Shown: positions 24,736 through 33,382 of the stretch, piece by piece
How positions within the stretch are numbered: position 1 is the first letter of the stretch
How the letters are laid out: the number at the start of each line of letters is the position of its first letter
Assembly (NCBI GenBank): GCA_030037885.1
Contig: JASHPU010000276.1
Span: 1 to 37,238, forward strand
Direction of reading: 5' to 3'
Length of the DNA: 37,238 nucleotides
Source of the DNA: Xanthobacteraceae bacterium
GTDB lineage: Bacteria > Pseudomonadota > Alphaproteobacteria > Rhizobiales > Xanthobacteraceae
Position numbers and translations under genes: made by a program
Notes under the pieces: generated by a model
Seen by the model: the letters and a program-made list of their open reading frames with translations, nothing else
Databases searched by the model: none
What the model was told of the DNA's origin: nothing

Positions 24736-25898
24736 CGTCGGCCAAACCTTGCGACGGCGCCAACCATGACCAGAAGCGCCACACCGATGATGCCGACGCC
24801 GGCAATGCCCCACATTGTCGACGTTGTCACGGTGACGCGGAAGTCGGACGAAGCGGACTCGCCGCGGGCGGCGGCGCGGATCGTGGTGATGTAGTCGCCT
24901 GCGATCGCCTTGTCAGTCGGCGTGATCAGCGCTTGCACCTCTTTGTTGGCGTTCGGCGCGATCCGGTCGACGTTCTGCGGATTGAACGTCACCTTCCAAC
25001 CGCTCGGTGCGGAGCCCGACAGGTCGATATCCTCCGCCGGCGCTGTGCCGGTGTTGGTGATAACGATCGGGACCGTGGTTTCCTTGCCGGCCGAGGCGCG
25101 CGCCGAGACGAGGCCCTCACGGCCGCTGATGTCAAGCTTCGGCTGCCCGGTGATATCGAGGCCGAGATCGGCCGTGGCCGACGTGTCCTCAGCCGAGACC
25201 CGCGCCACGACCTTGTATTGGCCGGCCGAGGCCGTATTCGGCGGCGTCACCTTGAGCTTGACGTCCTTGCTCTGCCCGGCATCGATCGGCACCGCATTGA
25301 GCTCCTGGCTGCCGTATTGCTCGGTGAACGAGACATCGAAATTGCGCGGTGCCTGCGCGGCGAGGCTTACCGTCTCTTTCTTGCCGCTGTCGTTCTTGAT
25401 GCTGAGCTGATACTCGAAGCTCGACTTGGAGGTGCCGCGCAGTTCGGGAAGCTGCGGCGTCAGCGTCAGCTTGGCCGGCAGATCCTTGGCCAGCGTCACC
25501 GCGATCGGCAGCTGCAGCTTCATCGAAGTGCCGGTGGCGTTGATCGTGAATTTCTGCGTCCCGATCGGCGCATCCTTCGGCACGTCCAGCCGCAGCGACA
25601 GCGGCACGCTGGAATTGGTCGCGGGCATCGCGGCGTCGACCGGCTGGCCGCCACCCAACAGTTTGGCATTCCACTTGTTTGGCGCACCGGACACCGACAG
25701 GTCCATGCGCTCGGGCGGCATGTCATAGTTCTGCAGCCGCAGGCTGATATTGGTGGTTTCGCCCGGGCGTACGGTGACCGCCGGATAGTCGGTCATCAGA
25801 AACAGACCCTTGACGTCCTTTGGGGCGTCTTGAGACTTGGCCGCCGGCGCAAAGACCACCGTCAAAGCCGCAAGCGCGGCGACAAATCCATATCGCAT
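24732..25898 (-). CDS. NEW3-domain secreted protein anchored by a C-terminal TM
   Basis: A 388-residue exported protein. A signal peptide (1-22) is followed by several immunoglobulin-like beta domains of the NEW3/CARDB type. Repeated blocks are [20 protein letters not shown] (~44-63), a middle domain with [19 protein letters not shown], and [20 protein letters not shown] with [10 protein letters not shown] (~278-312). A single TM (~360-382) ends in a basic FGRR. It would sit in the periplasm next to the transporter. The three genes overlap tightly (ATGA, then 11 bases), so it is probably a dedicated partner: a substrate-binding or adaptor part of an exporter. The start has GGGAG about 10 bases upstream. 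Confidence 0.85.
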   Translation of the reverse strand: MRYGFVAALAALTVVFAPAAKSQDAPKDVKGLFLMTDYPAVTVRPGETTNISLRLQNYDMPPERMDLSVSGAPNKWNAKLLGGGQPVDAAMPATNSSVPLSLRLDVPKDAPIGTQKFTINATGTSMKLQLPIAVTLAKDLPAKLTLTPQLPELRGTSKSSFEYQLSIKNDSGKKETVSLAAQAPRNFDVSFTEQYGSQELNAVPIDAGQSKDVKLKVTPPNTASAGQYKVVARVSAEDTSATADLGLDITGQPKLDISGREGLVSARASAGKETTVPIVITNTGTAPAEDIDLSGSAPSGWKVTFNPQNVDRIAPNANKEVQALITPTDKAIAGDYITTIRAAARGESASSDFRVTVTTSTMWGIAGVGIIGVALLVMVGAVARFGRR

Positions 25899-25947
25899 TG
25901 ACGTTAGCTCCCGTGCACGGAATTGGATCGGTATGCCCTTCCCTCGC

Positions 25948-25961
25948 CTCGCTATAGCGAG
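25948..25961. promoter_or_regulatory. 14-bp perfect palindrome upstream of the NEW3-ABC operon
   Basis: CTCGCTATAGCGAG, 50-63 bases before the start of the NEW3 gene, inside a 269-bp divergent region with the NUDIX gene. Its position suits an operator. I could not place a confident -35/-10 pair around it, so promoter use is not established. The rest of the region holds no gene I can see. Confidence 0.4.
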
Positions 25962-26167
25962 CGATCGGGGCGGTATTGTTGGTTTAATCGTGACAAAATC
26001 ATGCAGACAAAGACGGCTTTAGCAAGACCTGCGCTAGAGAGCCGCAGTTTTGAGGCCGCCTGCGCGGATGCGCCGCACCGCTGCCGCGGCGCGGCCGTCC
26101 CGAACCGGGACGCTGGCCGCAATGGCCCGCGACCTTATTTGCTGAAACCAAGACAGATTTGTATCCA

Positions 26168-26632
26168 ATGACCCGCAGCAGTCCGATCAGTGCCGGTCTT
26201 CTGGCGTTTCGCCGCCTTCATGGGCTCGAAGTCCTGCTGGCGCATCCCGGCGGCCCGTTCTGGGCCAAGAAGGACGCCGGCGCCTGGACTATCCCCAAGG
26301 GCCTCGCCGAGCCGGGCGCCGATCTGATCGAGACTGCCCGGCGCGAGTTCACAGAGGAGACGAACCTGATGCCGATGGGCGAACTGATCGAACTCAGCCC
26401 CGTAGTGCAGAAGAGCGGCAAAATCGTCCATGCCTGGGCCGTCGAGGCCGATTTGGATCTGACGCAGTTTGCCAGCAATACTTTCGAGATCGAATGGCCG
26501 CCGAAATCAGGTCGCCGTCACGCTTTTCCCGAGATCGATCGGATAGCCTATTTCAGCATGCCGGCGGCGATGAAAAAAATTCTCACCTATCAACGTCCGC
26601 TGCTGATCGAGCTCGAGCGGCGCTTTGCCTGA
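26168..26632 (+). CDS. NUDIX hydrolase
   Basis: A 154-residue hydrolase of nucleoside-diphosphate-linked compounds. It starts MTRSSPISAGLLAFRR; PFWAKKDAGAWTIPKGLAEP leads into the NUDIX box, whose REFTEET keeps the metal-binding glutamates. The Glu that usually follows GX5 is Ala here (GADLIETARREFTEE). The C-terminal part PPKSGRRHAFPEIDRIAYFS is typical of a family of bacterial ~150-residue NUDIX proteins. The ATG at 26168 is preferred over a TTG at 26159. It converges with the GST gene, 6 bases between stops. Substrate unknown. Confidence 0.93.
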   Translation: MTRSSPISAGLLAFRRLHGLEVLLAHPGGPFWAKKDAGAWTIPKGLAEPGADLIETARREFTEETNLMPMGELIELSPVVQKSGKIVHAWAVEADLDLTQFASNTFEIEWPPKSGRRHAFPEIDRIAYFSMPAAMKKILTYQRPLLIELERRFA

Positions 26633-26638
26633 GCGCAC

Positions 26639-27313
26639 CTAGTCGCGCAAAACGTCCGGCCAATCGACTTCGTCGTGCGGCAGCACCCATGGCTCGCGCC
26701 GTGCGGCTTCGCGCCATTTGCGCGACGCCGCTAATGCCAACACCGCATCCATGTAGGCTCGCGCCGTCGCGCTCAGCTCGACCGCGTAGGTGTGAAAACG
26801 CCACACCACGGGCGCGTACATGGCATCGGCGGCGCCGAACCGCCCGTACAGGAATGGTCCGCCGGCGCCGAATTGCGCGCGACATTCGTTCCAGATCGCC
26901 TCGATGCGCGCCGCGTCGGCTTTCGCTTCATCATCGAGCGGGCGTGGCATGACCGGCCGGCGGATGTTCATCGGCAACTGCCGGCGCAGCGCCAGGAAGC
27001 CGGAATGCATCTCTGCTGCGACAGCACGAGCATGTGCGCGCGCCCGTTCCGGCGTCGGCCAGAGTCCAGCTCCCGGAAATTTCTCTGCCAAATATTCCAG
27101 GATCGCCAACGATTCCCAGACGCGCGCGTCGCCGTCGAGCAATACCGGCACCCTGCCGGCGCCGCTGAGCGCCGTGATCTGCGCCTTGAAGTCCGGCGCA
27201 TCGAGCGGGATGACCGTTTCCTCAAAAGCGATGCCGGCGACCTGCATGGCGAGCCACGGCCGCAGCGACCAGGACGAATAATTCTTGTTGCCGATGATCA
27301 GCCGGAGCGACAT
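26639..27313 (-). CDS. Glutathione S-transferase family protein
   Basis: A 224-residue GST-fold protein. The thioredoxin-like N-domain starts MSLRLIIGNKNYSSWSLRPW, with NYSSWS the probable active-site turn (Ser13/Ser14). It continues VPVLLDG (cis-Pro near 56) and ESLAILEYLAEKFPG (~67-81). The all-helical C-domain (~88-210) contains GPFLYGRFGAADAMYAPVVWRF, the canonical GST N-capping region. It is cytoplasmic; the substrate is not predictable. No ribosome-binding site problem is seen at ATG 27313, and the gene lies 50 bases after YdcF on the same strand. Confidence 0.93.
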   Translation of the reverse strand: MSLRLIIGNKNYSSWSLRPWLAMQVAGIAFEETVIPLDAPDFKAQITALSGAGRVPVLLDGDARVWESLAILEYLAEKFPGAGLWPTPERARAHARAVAAEMHSGFLALRRQLPMNIRRPVMPRPLDDEAKADAARIEAIWNECRAQFGAGGPFLYGRFGAADAMYAPVVWRFHTYAVELSATARAYMDAVLALAASRKWREAARREPWVLPHDEVDWPDVLRD

Positions 27314-27363
27314 TGCCTTTCACCTCCGCGTTACGCTGCAATTGCCAACGCCGAACCTGCGCA

Positions 27364-28158
27364 TCACGGCGCTGGAAACAATTCCTTGGTCTTGCCGGTG
27401 AATCGATAAATCAGAAGGCCCACCCACTCGTGCGCGGCGGTATCGGTCCGCGTCAAGCCTTCGCTCAGCGCATCGAAGAAGCGCGCCGCGTCCCGCGGGC
27501 CGCGCGTGCGCCAATCGACCGGATAGGCCTCCACGGCAAAACCGGCGGCGCGAAACGCCGCAATGGCGCGCGGCATGTGAAAGGCCGAGGTGACCAACAG
27601 CCAGCGCTCGCCCGGCTTTGGTTGCGCCACGAGACGGGAGTAAACGGCATTCTCGATGGTGTTGCGCGATTGCTCCTCGGCGGTGATCCGATCGTGCGCG
27701 ACGCCGAGCGCTTCGAGCTCGCGCACCGCGAACGGCGCCTCGATGGCGCGGTCGGACAACAGGGCATTGCTGCCGCCGGAGTAGACGATGCGCGCGCGCG
27801 GATAACGGCGCGCCAATTCGGCCGCGACCGTGATGCGCTCGGCGGCCTCGTTGAGCGCCACCACGTCGCGAAATGCCGAAATTTCCGGCGAGATCGCGCC
27901 GCCGAGAACGACGATCCCGTCGGGCGGGCCGTGCGACGGGTCCCAGGGCGGGAACCGTTGCTCCAGCGGGATCATCAGAACGTTGCCGAGCGGCGACAAG
28001 CCGACGATGGCGATGAGTACGAGGCTGGTTACAACGAGCCAGCTGCCCAATCGCGTGAACCGTGTGCACAACAGAATGAGGCCGACGATGCCGATCGCTA
28101 TCAACACATTCGACGGCAGCGCGAAGAAGCCGAGAGTCTTTGACAGCGTGAAGAACAT
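27364..28158 (-). CDS. YdcF family (DUF218) membrane protein
   Basis: A 264-residue inner-membrane protein: two N-terminal TM segments (~10-30 and 40-62) and a DUF218 domain in the remainder. Blocks include DGIVVLGGAIS (~79-89), ARIVYSGGSNALLSD (~120-134) and LLVTSAFHMPRAIAAFRAAGF (~186-206). It belongs to the ElyC/SanA/YdcF group, implicated in envelope biogenesis. I use the ATG at 28158 (MFFTLSKTLGFF), the family start, 23 bases after the RraA-like gene. A start at 28203 would overlap that gene's end and add 15 residues. Confidence 0.9.
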   Translation of the reverse strand: MFFTLSKTLGFFALPSNVLIAIGIVGLILLCTRFTRLGSWLVVTSLVLIAIVGLSPLGNVLMIPLEQRFPPWDPSHGPPDGIVVLGGAISPEISAFRDVVALNEAAERITVAAELARRYPRARIVYSGGSNALLSDRAIEAPFAVRELEALGVAHDRITAEEQSRNTIENAVYSRLVAQPKPGERWLLVTSAFHMPRAIAAFRAAGFAVEAYPVDWRTRGPRDAARFFDALSEGLTRTDTAAHEWVGLLIYRFTGKTKELFPAP

Positions 28159-28181
28159 CCGCCTCAACCGCGAGCCGGCCT

Positions 28182-28883
28182 TTACGACCGGGTCTTCCGC
28201 CACGCCGCGTAGCGCGCCTTGGCGTCCTCGTTCGGCGGATAAAGACCGGGCAGCCTGACCCCCTTTTCGACCTCGCTGAACACCCAGCTCTCGTAAAGCT
28301 CGTGCTCGGCACCCTCGTGAGCCACGAAGTCCACCAGATTTTGCGGAATGACGACGGCGCCGTCGTCATCGACCACGATCAGATCGCCGGGAAAGACGGC
28401 GCAGCCGCCGCAGCCGATCGGCTGCTGCCAGCCGACGAAGGTCAGTCCGTTGACGGAGGCCGGCGCCGCCACCCCGGCACACCACACCGGCAGCGCGCTC
28501 GCCAGCACGCCGGCGCGGTCGCGCAGCACGCCGTCGGTCACCAAGCCCGCAACATTGCGCTTTTTCATGCGGGCGCAAAGAATGTCGCCGAAAATGCCGG
28601 CGCTCGGCACGGCCATGGCGTCCGCGACCGCAATCACGCCTTCCGGCATGTCCTCGATCGCGGCGCGAGTCGAGATCGGATGCGACCAGCTCTCCGGCGT
28701 CGCCAGATCTTCACGCACCGGAACGAAGCGCAAGGTGAAGGCCGGCCCGACAATGCGCTCGCCGCCCGGCGCCAGCGGCTTTGGCCCATTCATCCAGCAG
28801 CGCCGGATACCTTTTTTCAGGAGCATCGTAGTGATGGTCGCGGTCGTCACTTTCTTCAAGACGTCGAATACGGCGTTGTTCAT
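28182..28883 (-). CDS. RraA-like protein (ribonuclease regulator / HMG-CHA aldolase superfamily)
   Basis: A 233-residue protein of the RraA/MenG superfamily. Active-site features of the aldolase branch are visible: FGDILCARMKKRNVAGLVTDG (98-118) with Gly99-Asp100, and the following VLRDRAG containing Arg121-Asp122. These suggest a metal-dependent aldolase or decarboxylase rather than an RNase E inhibitor, though automatic naming often says the latter. The start at 28883 has GAGGG 6 bases upstream, better than 28898. It lies 30 bases after the transporter start-side stop and is followed by YdcF, all on one strand. Confidence 0.87.
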   Translation of the reverse strand: MNNAVFDVLKKVTTATITTMLLKKGIRRCWMNGPKPLAPGGERIVGPAFTLRFVPVREDLATPESWSHPISTRAAIEDMPEGVIAVADAMAVPSAGIFGDILCARMKKRNVAGLVTDGVLRDRAGVLASALPVWCAGVAAPASVNGLTFVGWQQPIGCGGCAVFPGDLIVVDDDGAVVIPQNLVDFVAHEGAEHELYESWVFSEVEKGVRLPGLYPPNEDAKARYAAWRKTRS

Positions 28884-28913
28884 GGCGCCCTCAATCAAAG
28901 AAGATCATCGCGC

Positions 28914-29504
28914 TTAGACCTGTCGGATGCCGAGCCGCTCGTCGCGGCGCCGCAGCCAGATGACGAACGGAATCGACAGCAGCACCATCCAGGCTTTGCC
29001 GATGACTTGTCCGGGCAAGAACGCGAGCGAGCCGAAGGCCAGCCACAGGAATACGATCGAGTCGACCACGAGCCCGGCGCAGCTCGAAGCAATCACGGCG
29101 GCAACCAGCCGGCGCCGGGCGAGCGGCGTATAGACCGCGAGATCGGCGAATTCAGAGAGCAGGAAAGCGACTGCGGACGCGACAATGAGTGCAGGCGGCG
29201 CCACCAGTGCGGAGATGGCGGCGCCGCACAGGATGGCGAAGGCCGACAGTCCGGTCCCGAGCCGCCGCTGCACCAGATCGCGCAGGACAAGCGCAACGCC
29301 GACCATCGTTACCCCGGAGGGCGCCAGCACGCCCGGCGCCACGGGAATGACGCAGGGCCCATGCGGCGCCACGCACGCGGTGCCGGCGTGGCCGATCAGC
29401 CAATTGGCCGCCGGGATGGTCAGCGCAAACAGCGCCAGAAAAACGACGCCCTCGCGGACGCGCTGGCGCTGCGCCGCCGCCGAGTTCACGATGCGGCCTT
29501 CCAT
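28914..29504 (-). CDS. VUT-family (YhhQ-like) queuosine precursor transporter
   Basis: A 196-residue integral membrane protein with about six TM segments. It belongs to the VUT/YhhQ family; E. coli YhhQ imports preQ0/preQ1 for queuosine salvage. Typical features are APSGVTMVGVALVLRDLVQRR (the conserved RD in TM2), AFLLSEFADLAVYTPLARRR (~129-148) and CAGLVVDSIVFLWLAFGS. The frame is open to 29564; ATG 29504 has GGAGGG about 9 bases upstream and is the likely start. It overlaps the last codons of the QueC remnant by 19 bases, so the two are co-transcribed. The queuosine link is strengthened by that neighbour. Confidence 0.85.
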   Translation of the reverse strand: MEGRIVNSAAAQRQRVREGVVFLALFALTIPAANWLIGHAGTACVAPHGPCVIPVAPGVLAPSGVTMVGVALVLRDLVQRRLGTGLSAFAILCGAAISALVAPPALIVASAVAFLLSEFADLAVYTPLARRRLVAAVIASSCAGLVVDSIVFLWLAFGSLAFLPGQVIGKAWMVLLSIPFVIWLRRRDERLGIRQV

Positions 29505-29647
29505 TTGGCAAAACCCTCCGCGCGCAACCGGCTGGCCGGACATTCGCCGCGGCCAAAACCCCAATCATGCCGACGCTCGCGGTCGTCGAGATAGCAGGTG
29601 TGGGTCTCGGCGAGAAGGAGATCGATCAGCGGTGCGCCGCCGATCAT
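29486..29647 (-). pseudogene. queC: C-terminal remnant of queC (53-codon open frame)
   Basis: The frame starts MIGGAPLIDLLLAETHTCYL and ends with RLRAEGFAKWKAAS, the C-terminus of 7-cyano-7-deazaguanine synthase, which normally reads THTCYLG...HDWGYGCGTCPAC-LRAKG. The ATP-binding SGGxDS part and ~170 upstream residues are absent. Of the four zinc cysteines, two remain (HTC and GEC) and two are replaced (GYGC to GFGR, PAC to PAS). It cannot be a working synthase. Still, its ATG overlaps the aminotransferase stop as ATGA, and its 3' end overlaps the transporter start, so it may be translated as a small protein. Confidence 0.75.
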
Positions 29648-30831
29648 CCCTTCAGCCAAGCGCCGATCCGCTCGACCGCCTCGTGCATCTCCTGCCGTGC
29701 ACCGGCGTAACACAGCCGCACGAAGCTTTTGCCGCGTAGCGGGTCGAAATCGATGCCCGGAGTCACGGCAACGCCGGCCTGCTCGAGCATGCTTTTGGCA
29801 AACGCCGGGCTATCGGACGAAAACCGCGACACATCGGCGTAAAGGTAGAATGCACCGTCAGCGGGAAGAAACGAACTCAATCCAGCTCGCGGCAGGCCTT
29901 CGAGGAGGATGCGCCGGTTCTCTTCATAGCCGCTGCGGATTTGCTCCAGTTCGGCGCGGCCGTCGAACGCCGCTTCGGCCGCGATTTGCGACAGCGTCGG
30001 CACCGAAATCGCGAGATTTTGCTGCAACCGTTCGATGCTGCGCACCAACATGGGCGGCAGCACCATCCAGCCGATTCGCCAACCGGTCATGCAGAAATAT
30101 TTGGAGAACGAATTGATCACGACGCAGTCGGACGACAGCCGCGCGGCGCACTCCGCCGCAAACGCATAGTCGAGACCGTGATAAATCTCGTCGGAAATGA
30201 CCGTGATGCCGGCGTCTTCGGCGCACCGGATCAGATTGGCGAGCGCCGCCGCGCTCAGCATGGTGCCGGTCGGATTGGCCGGCGAGCCGACGATGACGCC
30301 CTTGAGCCGCTTGGCGCGGTGCGCGGCAATAAGCGCGTCGCCGTCGATCGACCATCGCGTCGCCGCATCTGTTTCTATGCCAGCGGGCTCGCAGCCGAGC
30401 GCCGCCAGGATGTGGCGGTAGGGCGGATAACCTGGCAGGGCCACCGCGACGCGATCGCCCGCCTCGAACAGACCGAGAAATGCCAAGATAAAGCCGGCCG
30501 ACGAACCGGTCGTGACGACGATGCGTTGCGAATCGATATCGAGGCCGTGCCATTCGCGATAGGCGCGCGCGATGCGCTGGCGCAGCGACGGAGCGCCGAG
30601 TGCCGCCGTATAGCCCAGCGGACCGCTCGACAGGGCTGCGCGCACCGCGGCAATGGCCGGCGCCGGCGCGCCCGCCGCCGGCTGGCCCACCTCCATGTGG
30701 ATGATGCGGCGGCCCTTCGCCTCGAGGCCGGCGGCGGCGGCCATGACGTCCATCACCATGAACGGCGGCACGGCGCTGCGCGCCGACGGTTGCAGGAGCG
30801 TCTTTGCCTGGTCGAGCATCAGTTCAGCCAT
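29644..30831 (-). CDS. Class I/II pyridoxal-phosphate aminotransferase
   Basis: A 395-residue fold-type I enzyme. The N-terminal MEVGQPAAGAPAPA and YTAALGAPSLRQRIARAYRE are the usual start. The PLP-binding core has VGSPANPTGT (~180-189), VISDEIYHGL (~212-221) and the Schiff-base lysine in NSFSKYFCMTGWRIGW (~244-259). FVRLCYAG (~373-380) carries the carboxylate-binding Arg. It resembles aspartate/aromatic-type enzymes; the donor is not defined. The start is ATG 30831, with the frame open upstream to 31017. It is first in a tight run with the QueC remnant, transporter, RraA-like and YdcF genes. Confidence 0.93.
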   Translation of the reverse strand: MAELMLDQAKTLLQPSARSAVPPFMVMDVMAAAAGLEAKGRRIIHMEVGQPAAGAPAPAIAAVRAALSSGPLGYTAALGAPSLRQRIARAYREWHGLDIDSQRIVVTTGSSAGFILAFLGLFEAGDRVAVALPGYPPYRHILAALGCEPAGIETDAATRWSIDGDALIAAHRAKRLKGVIVGSPANPTGTMLSAAALANLIRCAEDAGITVISDEIYHGLDYAFAAECAARLSSDCVVINSFSKYFCMTGWRIGWMVLPPMLVRSIERLQQNLAISVPTLSQIAAEAAFDGRAELEQIRSGYEENRRILLEGLPRAGLSSFLPADGAFYLYADVSRFSSDSPAFAKSMLEQAGVAVTPGIDFDPLRGKSFVRLCYAGARQEMHEAVERIGAWLKG

Positions 30832-30991
30832 CTGCCACCAGCCGCGCTGATCGAACTTCGCCCCCGTGCTGCCGTATTCCCAGGGTTTGGTGCCGCCGCC
30901 TTCAAGTAGTGCAAACGCACGACCTCGTCTTGACCGCGACCGGCCCCACCCATAGCCTCGGTCCGAGCCGAGGGACCGCACCTTGCCGCAA

Positions 30992-32422
30992 ATGATCGTC
31001 TGCCGAACTCCTAGCAAGGCGCGTCAAACGAGGCCAGTCTGCCGGGCGGTGGCGCTGGCGACCGCCTTGGCCGTCGCGTCGGCAAGCCTTGCGGCGCGGG
31101 CGCAGACCGGCGCCAATGCCGGTATCCCGCTCATCCGCGACGCCGAAATCGAGCAGCTGCTGCGCGACTATTCAAAGCCGATCCTGCACGCCGCCGGCTT
31201 GAGCGATCAGAACATTCACGTGGTGATCATCGACGACCGCAGCTTCAACGCGTTCGTGATGGATGCACACCACATCTTCGTCAACGCCGGCGCGCTGATG
31301 GAGGCAAAGACGCCCAACGAGCTGATCGGCGTGTTCGCCCATGAAACCGGACACATCGTCGGTGGCCATCTGTCGAAGATGCGCCAGGAGCTCGCCAATG
31401 CGCAGACCATGGCGATCGTCGCCATGCTGCTCGGCGCCGGCGCCGTCGCTGCGGGTGCGCGTGCCGGCAATGTCGATATGGGCAATGCCGGCATGGCGAT
31501 ATTCAGTGCGCCGCAATCCTACGCGATGCATTCGCTGCTGGCTTACCAGCGTGCCCAGGAAGACTACGCCGACCGCGCCGGGGTGAAATTCCTGACCATG
31601 ACCGGCCAGTCGGCCAAGGGCATGTACGACGTTTTCAAGCGCTTTGCCGACGAGACGATGTTCGAATCGAAGTACATCGATCCATACGCGCAGAACCATC
31701 CGATGCCCCAGGAGCGCATGGCCGCCTTGGAGAATCTGGTTCATACGAAATACTGGGACAGAAAGGATCCGCCGGAGCTGCAGTTTCGCCACGATATGAT
31801 GCGCGCCAAGCTTTACGGTTACATGGACCGGCCGAGCGAAGTGTTGCGGCGCTATCCGCAATCCGACACCAGCCTTCCCGCGCGCTATGCCCGTGCTATT
31901 TCCGCCTACCGTTATGGCAACCTTCGTGACGCCATCGGGCACATCGACGATTTGATCCGGACCATGCCGAGCTATCCGTACTTCTACGAGCTGAAGGGGC
32001 AGGCGCTGCTCGAGGCCGGCCATCCGGCGGAAGCGATCCCGCCGCTGCGGCGCGCCGTGCAACTGGCGCCCGATCCGGCGCTCATTCAAATCACGCTGGG
32101 CCAGGCGCTGATCGCCACAAATGACGCCAAGATGGCGGCCGAAGCCATTCCGCTGTTGCACGCCGCGCTGATCAAGGAGCCGGAAGCCGCTGACGCCTAC
32201 ACCCAACTGGCAATGGCCTATGGCCGCAAGAACGACTTCGCCAACGCCGATCTCGCCTCGGCCCAGGCGGCCTTCGCCCGCGGCGACAACAAGACGGCGC
32301 GCGAGCTCGCAGAGCGGGCCAAGCAGCGCTTTCCGATCGGTTCACCCGGCTGGGTCAAGGCCGACGATATCGTTGCATTTAACAAAAACGTGAAGACGAA
32401 TCCGCTGCTGATCGGTCAATAA
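30992..32422 (+). CDS. M48-family metalloprotease with TPR repeats (BepA-like)
   Basis: A 476-residue periplasmic zinc protease. A signal peptide (~1-38, ending AARAQ) is followed by an M48 domain with HETGH (117-121) as the zinc-binding HExxH variant and Glu190 in EDYADRAG as third ligand. The C-terminal ~200 residues are TPR-like helices (ALLEAGHPAEAIPPLRRAVQL, DAYTQLAMAYGRKNDF). This is the architecture of BepA/YfgC, which degrades stalled outer-membrane proteins. ATG 30992 is used; TTG 30983 is possible. The stop overlaps the next start by one base (TAATG), so it is coupled to the DsbA gene. Confidence 0.93.
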   Translation: MIVCRTPSKARQTRPVCRAVALATALAVASASLAARAQTGANAGIPLIRDAEIEQLLRDYSKPILHAAGLSDQNIHVVIIDDRSFNAFVMDAHHIFVNAGALMEAKTPNELIGVFAHETGHIVGGHLSKMRQELANAQTMAIVAMLLGAGAVAAGARAGNVDMGNAGMAIFSAPQSYAMHSLLAYQRAQEDYADRAGVKFLTMTGQSAKGMYDVFKRFADETMFESKYIDPYAQNHPMPQERMAALENLVHTKYWDRKDPPELQFRHDMMRAKLYGYMDRPSEVLRRYPQSDTSLPARYARAISAYRYGNLRDAIGHIDDLIRTMPSYPYFYELKGQALLEAGHPAEAIPPLRRAVQLAPDPALIQITLGQALIATNDAKMAAEAIPLLHAALIKEPEAADAYTQLAMAYGRKNDFANADLASAQAAFARGDNKTARELAERAKQRFPIGSPGWVKADDIVAFNKNVKTNPLLIGQ

Positions 32423-33195
32423 TGCCAAAAAGGATGATCCACATGAGCTTGATGTCACGCTTTGTCATTCCGCTGGCGGCGGCGTTGCTTGCCGCATCGT
32501 CGGCAGCGGCGCCGGCGCAGACGTTTTCGCCTGAGCAGCAGAAGCAGATCGAGAGCATCGTCAAGCAATACCTCGTCGCCCATCCCGAGGTGCTTCAGGA
32601 CGCAATGGCGGCGCTCGACAAGCAGCAGAAAGATACTGAAGCGCAGCAGGTGCGCGTCACGATCACGGCCAATAACGCCACGCTATTCAACTCGCCGCAT
32701 CAGGTCGTGCTCGGCAATCCGCACGGCAAGGTCGAGATGGTGGAATTCTTCGATTACAACTGCGCGTTCTGCAAGCACGCGCTGCCAGACATGCTCAAGC
32801 TCCTGGACACCGATCATGACCTGAAGTTTGTGCTGAAGGAATTTCCGGTTCTGGGCGAGGGTTCGGTGGAAGCCGCGCACGTCGCCGTCGCCGCGCGCAT
32901 GCAGGATCCGACCGGCGCCAAGTACTTCCTGTTTCACCAAAAGCTCCTCGGCGGCCGTGGCGTAGCCGACAAGGCGCGCGCGCTCGCCGTGGCCAAGGAA
33001 GTCGGCTTCGACATGGCGCGCCTCCAACGCGATATGGCGAGCCCGGAAGTCAACACCACCATCGCCGAGGACATGAAGCTTGCCGATGCGTTGGGCGTAA
33101 ACGGCACGCCCAGTTACGTGGTCGGCGACGAGCTCGTGGTCGGCGCAGTCGGCTTCGACGAGCTGAAAAAGAAGATCGACGCGTTGCAGAAGTAG
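32422..33195 (+). CDS. DsbA-family thiol-disulfide oxidoreductase
   Basis: A 257-residue periplasmic protein with a signal peptide (~8-33) and a thioredoxin-fold DsbA domain. The active site is CAFC in FFDYNCAFCKHALPDM (~111-126); the cis-Pro loop is NGTPSYVV (~229-236). The N-terminal helical extension (QTFSPEQQKQIESIVKQYLV) is usual for Com1/ScsC-like members that may form oligomers. It starts at ATG 32422, overlapping the protease stop; ATG 32443 with AAGGAT upstream is an alternative. It should oxidise or isomerise disulfides in exported proteins. Confidence 0.92.
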   Translation: MPKRMIHMSLMSRFVIPLAAALLAASSAAAPAQTFSPEQQKQIESIVKQYLVAHPEVLQDAMAALDKQQKDTEAQQVRVTITANNATLFNSPHQVVLGNPHGKVEMVEFFDYNCAFCKHALPDMLKLLDTDHDLKFVLKEFPVLGEGSVEAAHVAVAARMQDPTGAKYFLFHQKLLGGRGVADKARALAVAKEVGFDMARLQRDMASPEVNTTIAEDMKLADALGVNGTPSYVVGDELVVGAVGFDELKKKIDALQK

Positions 33196-33242
33196 CAAGC
33201 CGCCGCGGCTCGACTTTCCGGTCCTAAAGCTTACGGCGACCA

Positions 33243-33264
33243 CGGCGGCGCATTTCCGCCGCCG
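33243..33264. terminator. Hairpin between dsbA-like gene and aroQ
   Basis: An 8-bp perfect stem CGGCGGCG / CGCCGCCG with a 6-base loop CATTTC, 47 bases after the DsbA stop. There is no T-run, so it is a weak candidate for a terminator or an mRNA-stabilising structure. A possible -10 (TATAAA at 33307-33312) for aroQ follows, without a clear -35. Confidence 0.4.
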
Positions 33265-33382
33265 CAGAGCCGTGCCTGCCGGCTTCCCCTTTGCCGTCGC
33301 GTTCCCTATAAACGAACCGCCATAGGGGACGCGGTGCGGCGGGCGTGCGCCGGCGCCGATTTTGCCCGGCGCGGTGCGCGAG

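Noticed and set aside
23653-24894. A 413-codon plus-strand frame opposite the ABC ATPase gene.
   Set aside because: The minus strand carries Walker A, signature and Walker B; the antisense frame has no family features.
28302-29594. A 430-codon plus-strand frame over the RraA-like and transporter genes.
   Set aside because: The composition is Arg/Gln/Asp-rich noise, and both minus-strand genes have family motifs and good ribosome-binding sites.
30990-32210. Possible long minus-strand gene opposite the M48 protease.
   Set aside because: The plus strand has the HETGH zinc motif, a signal peptide and TPR repeats; the minus-strand translation has none.
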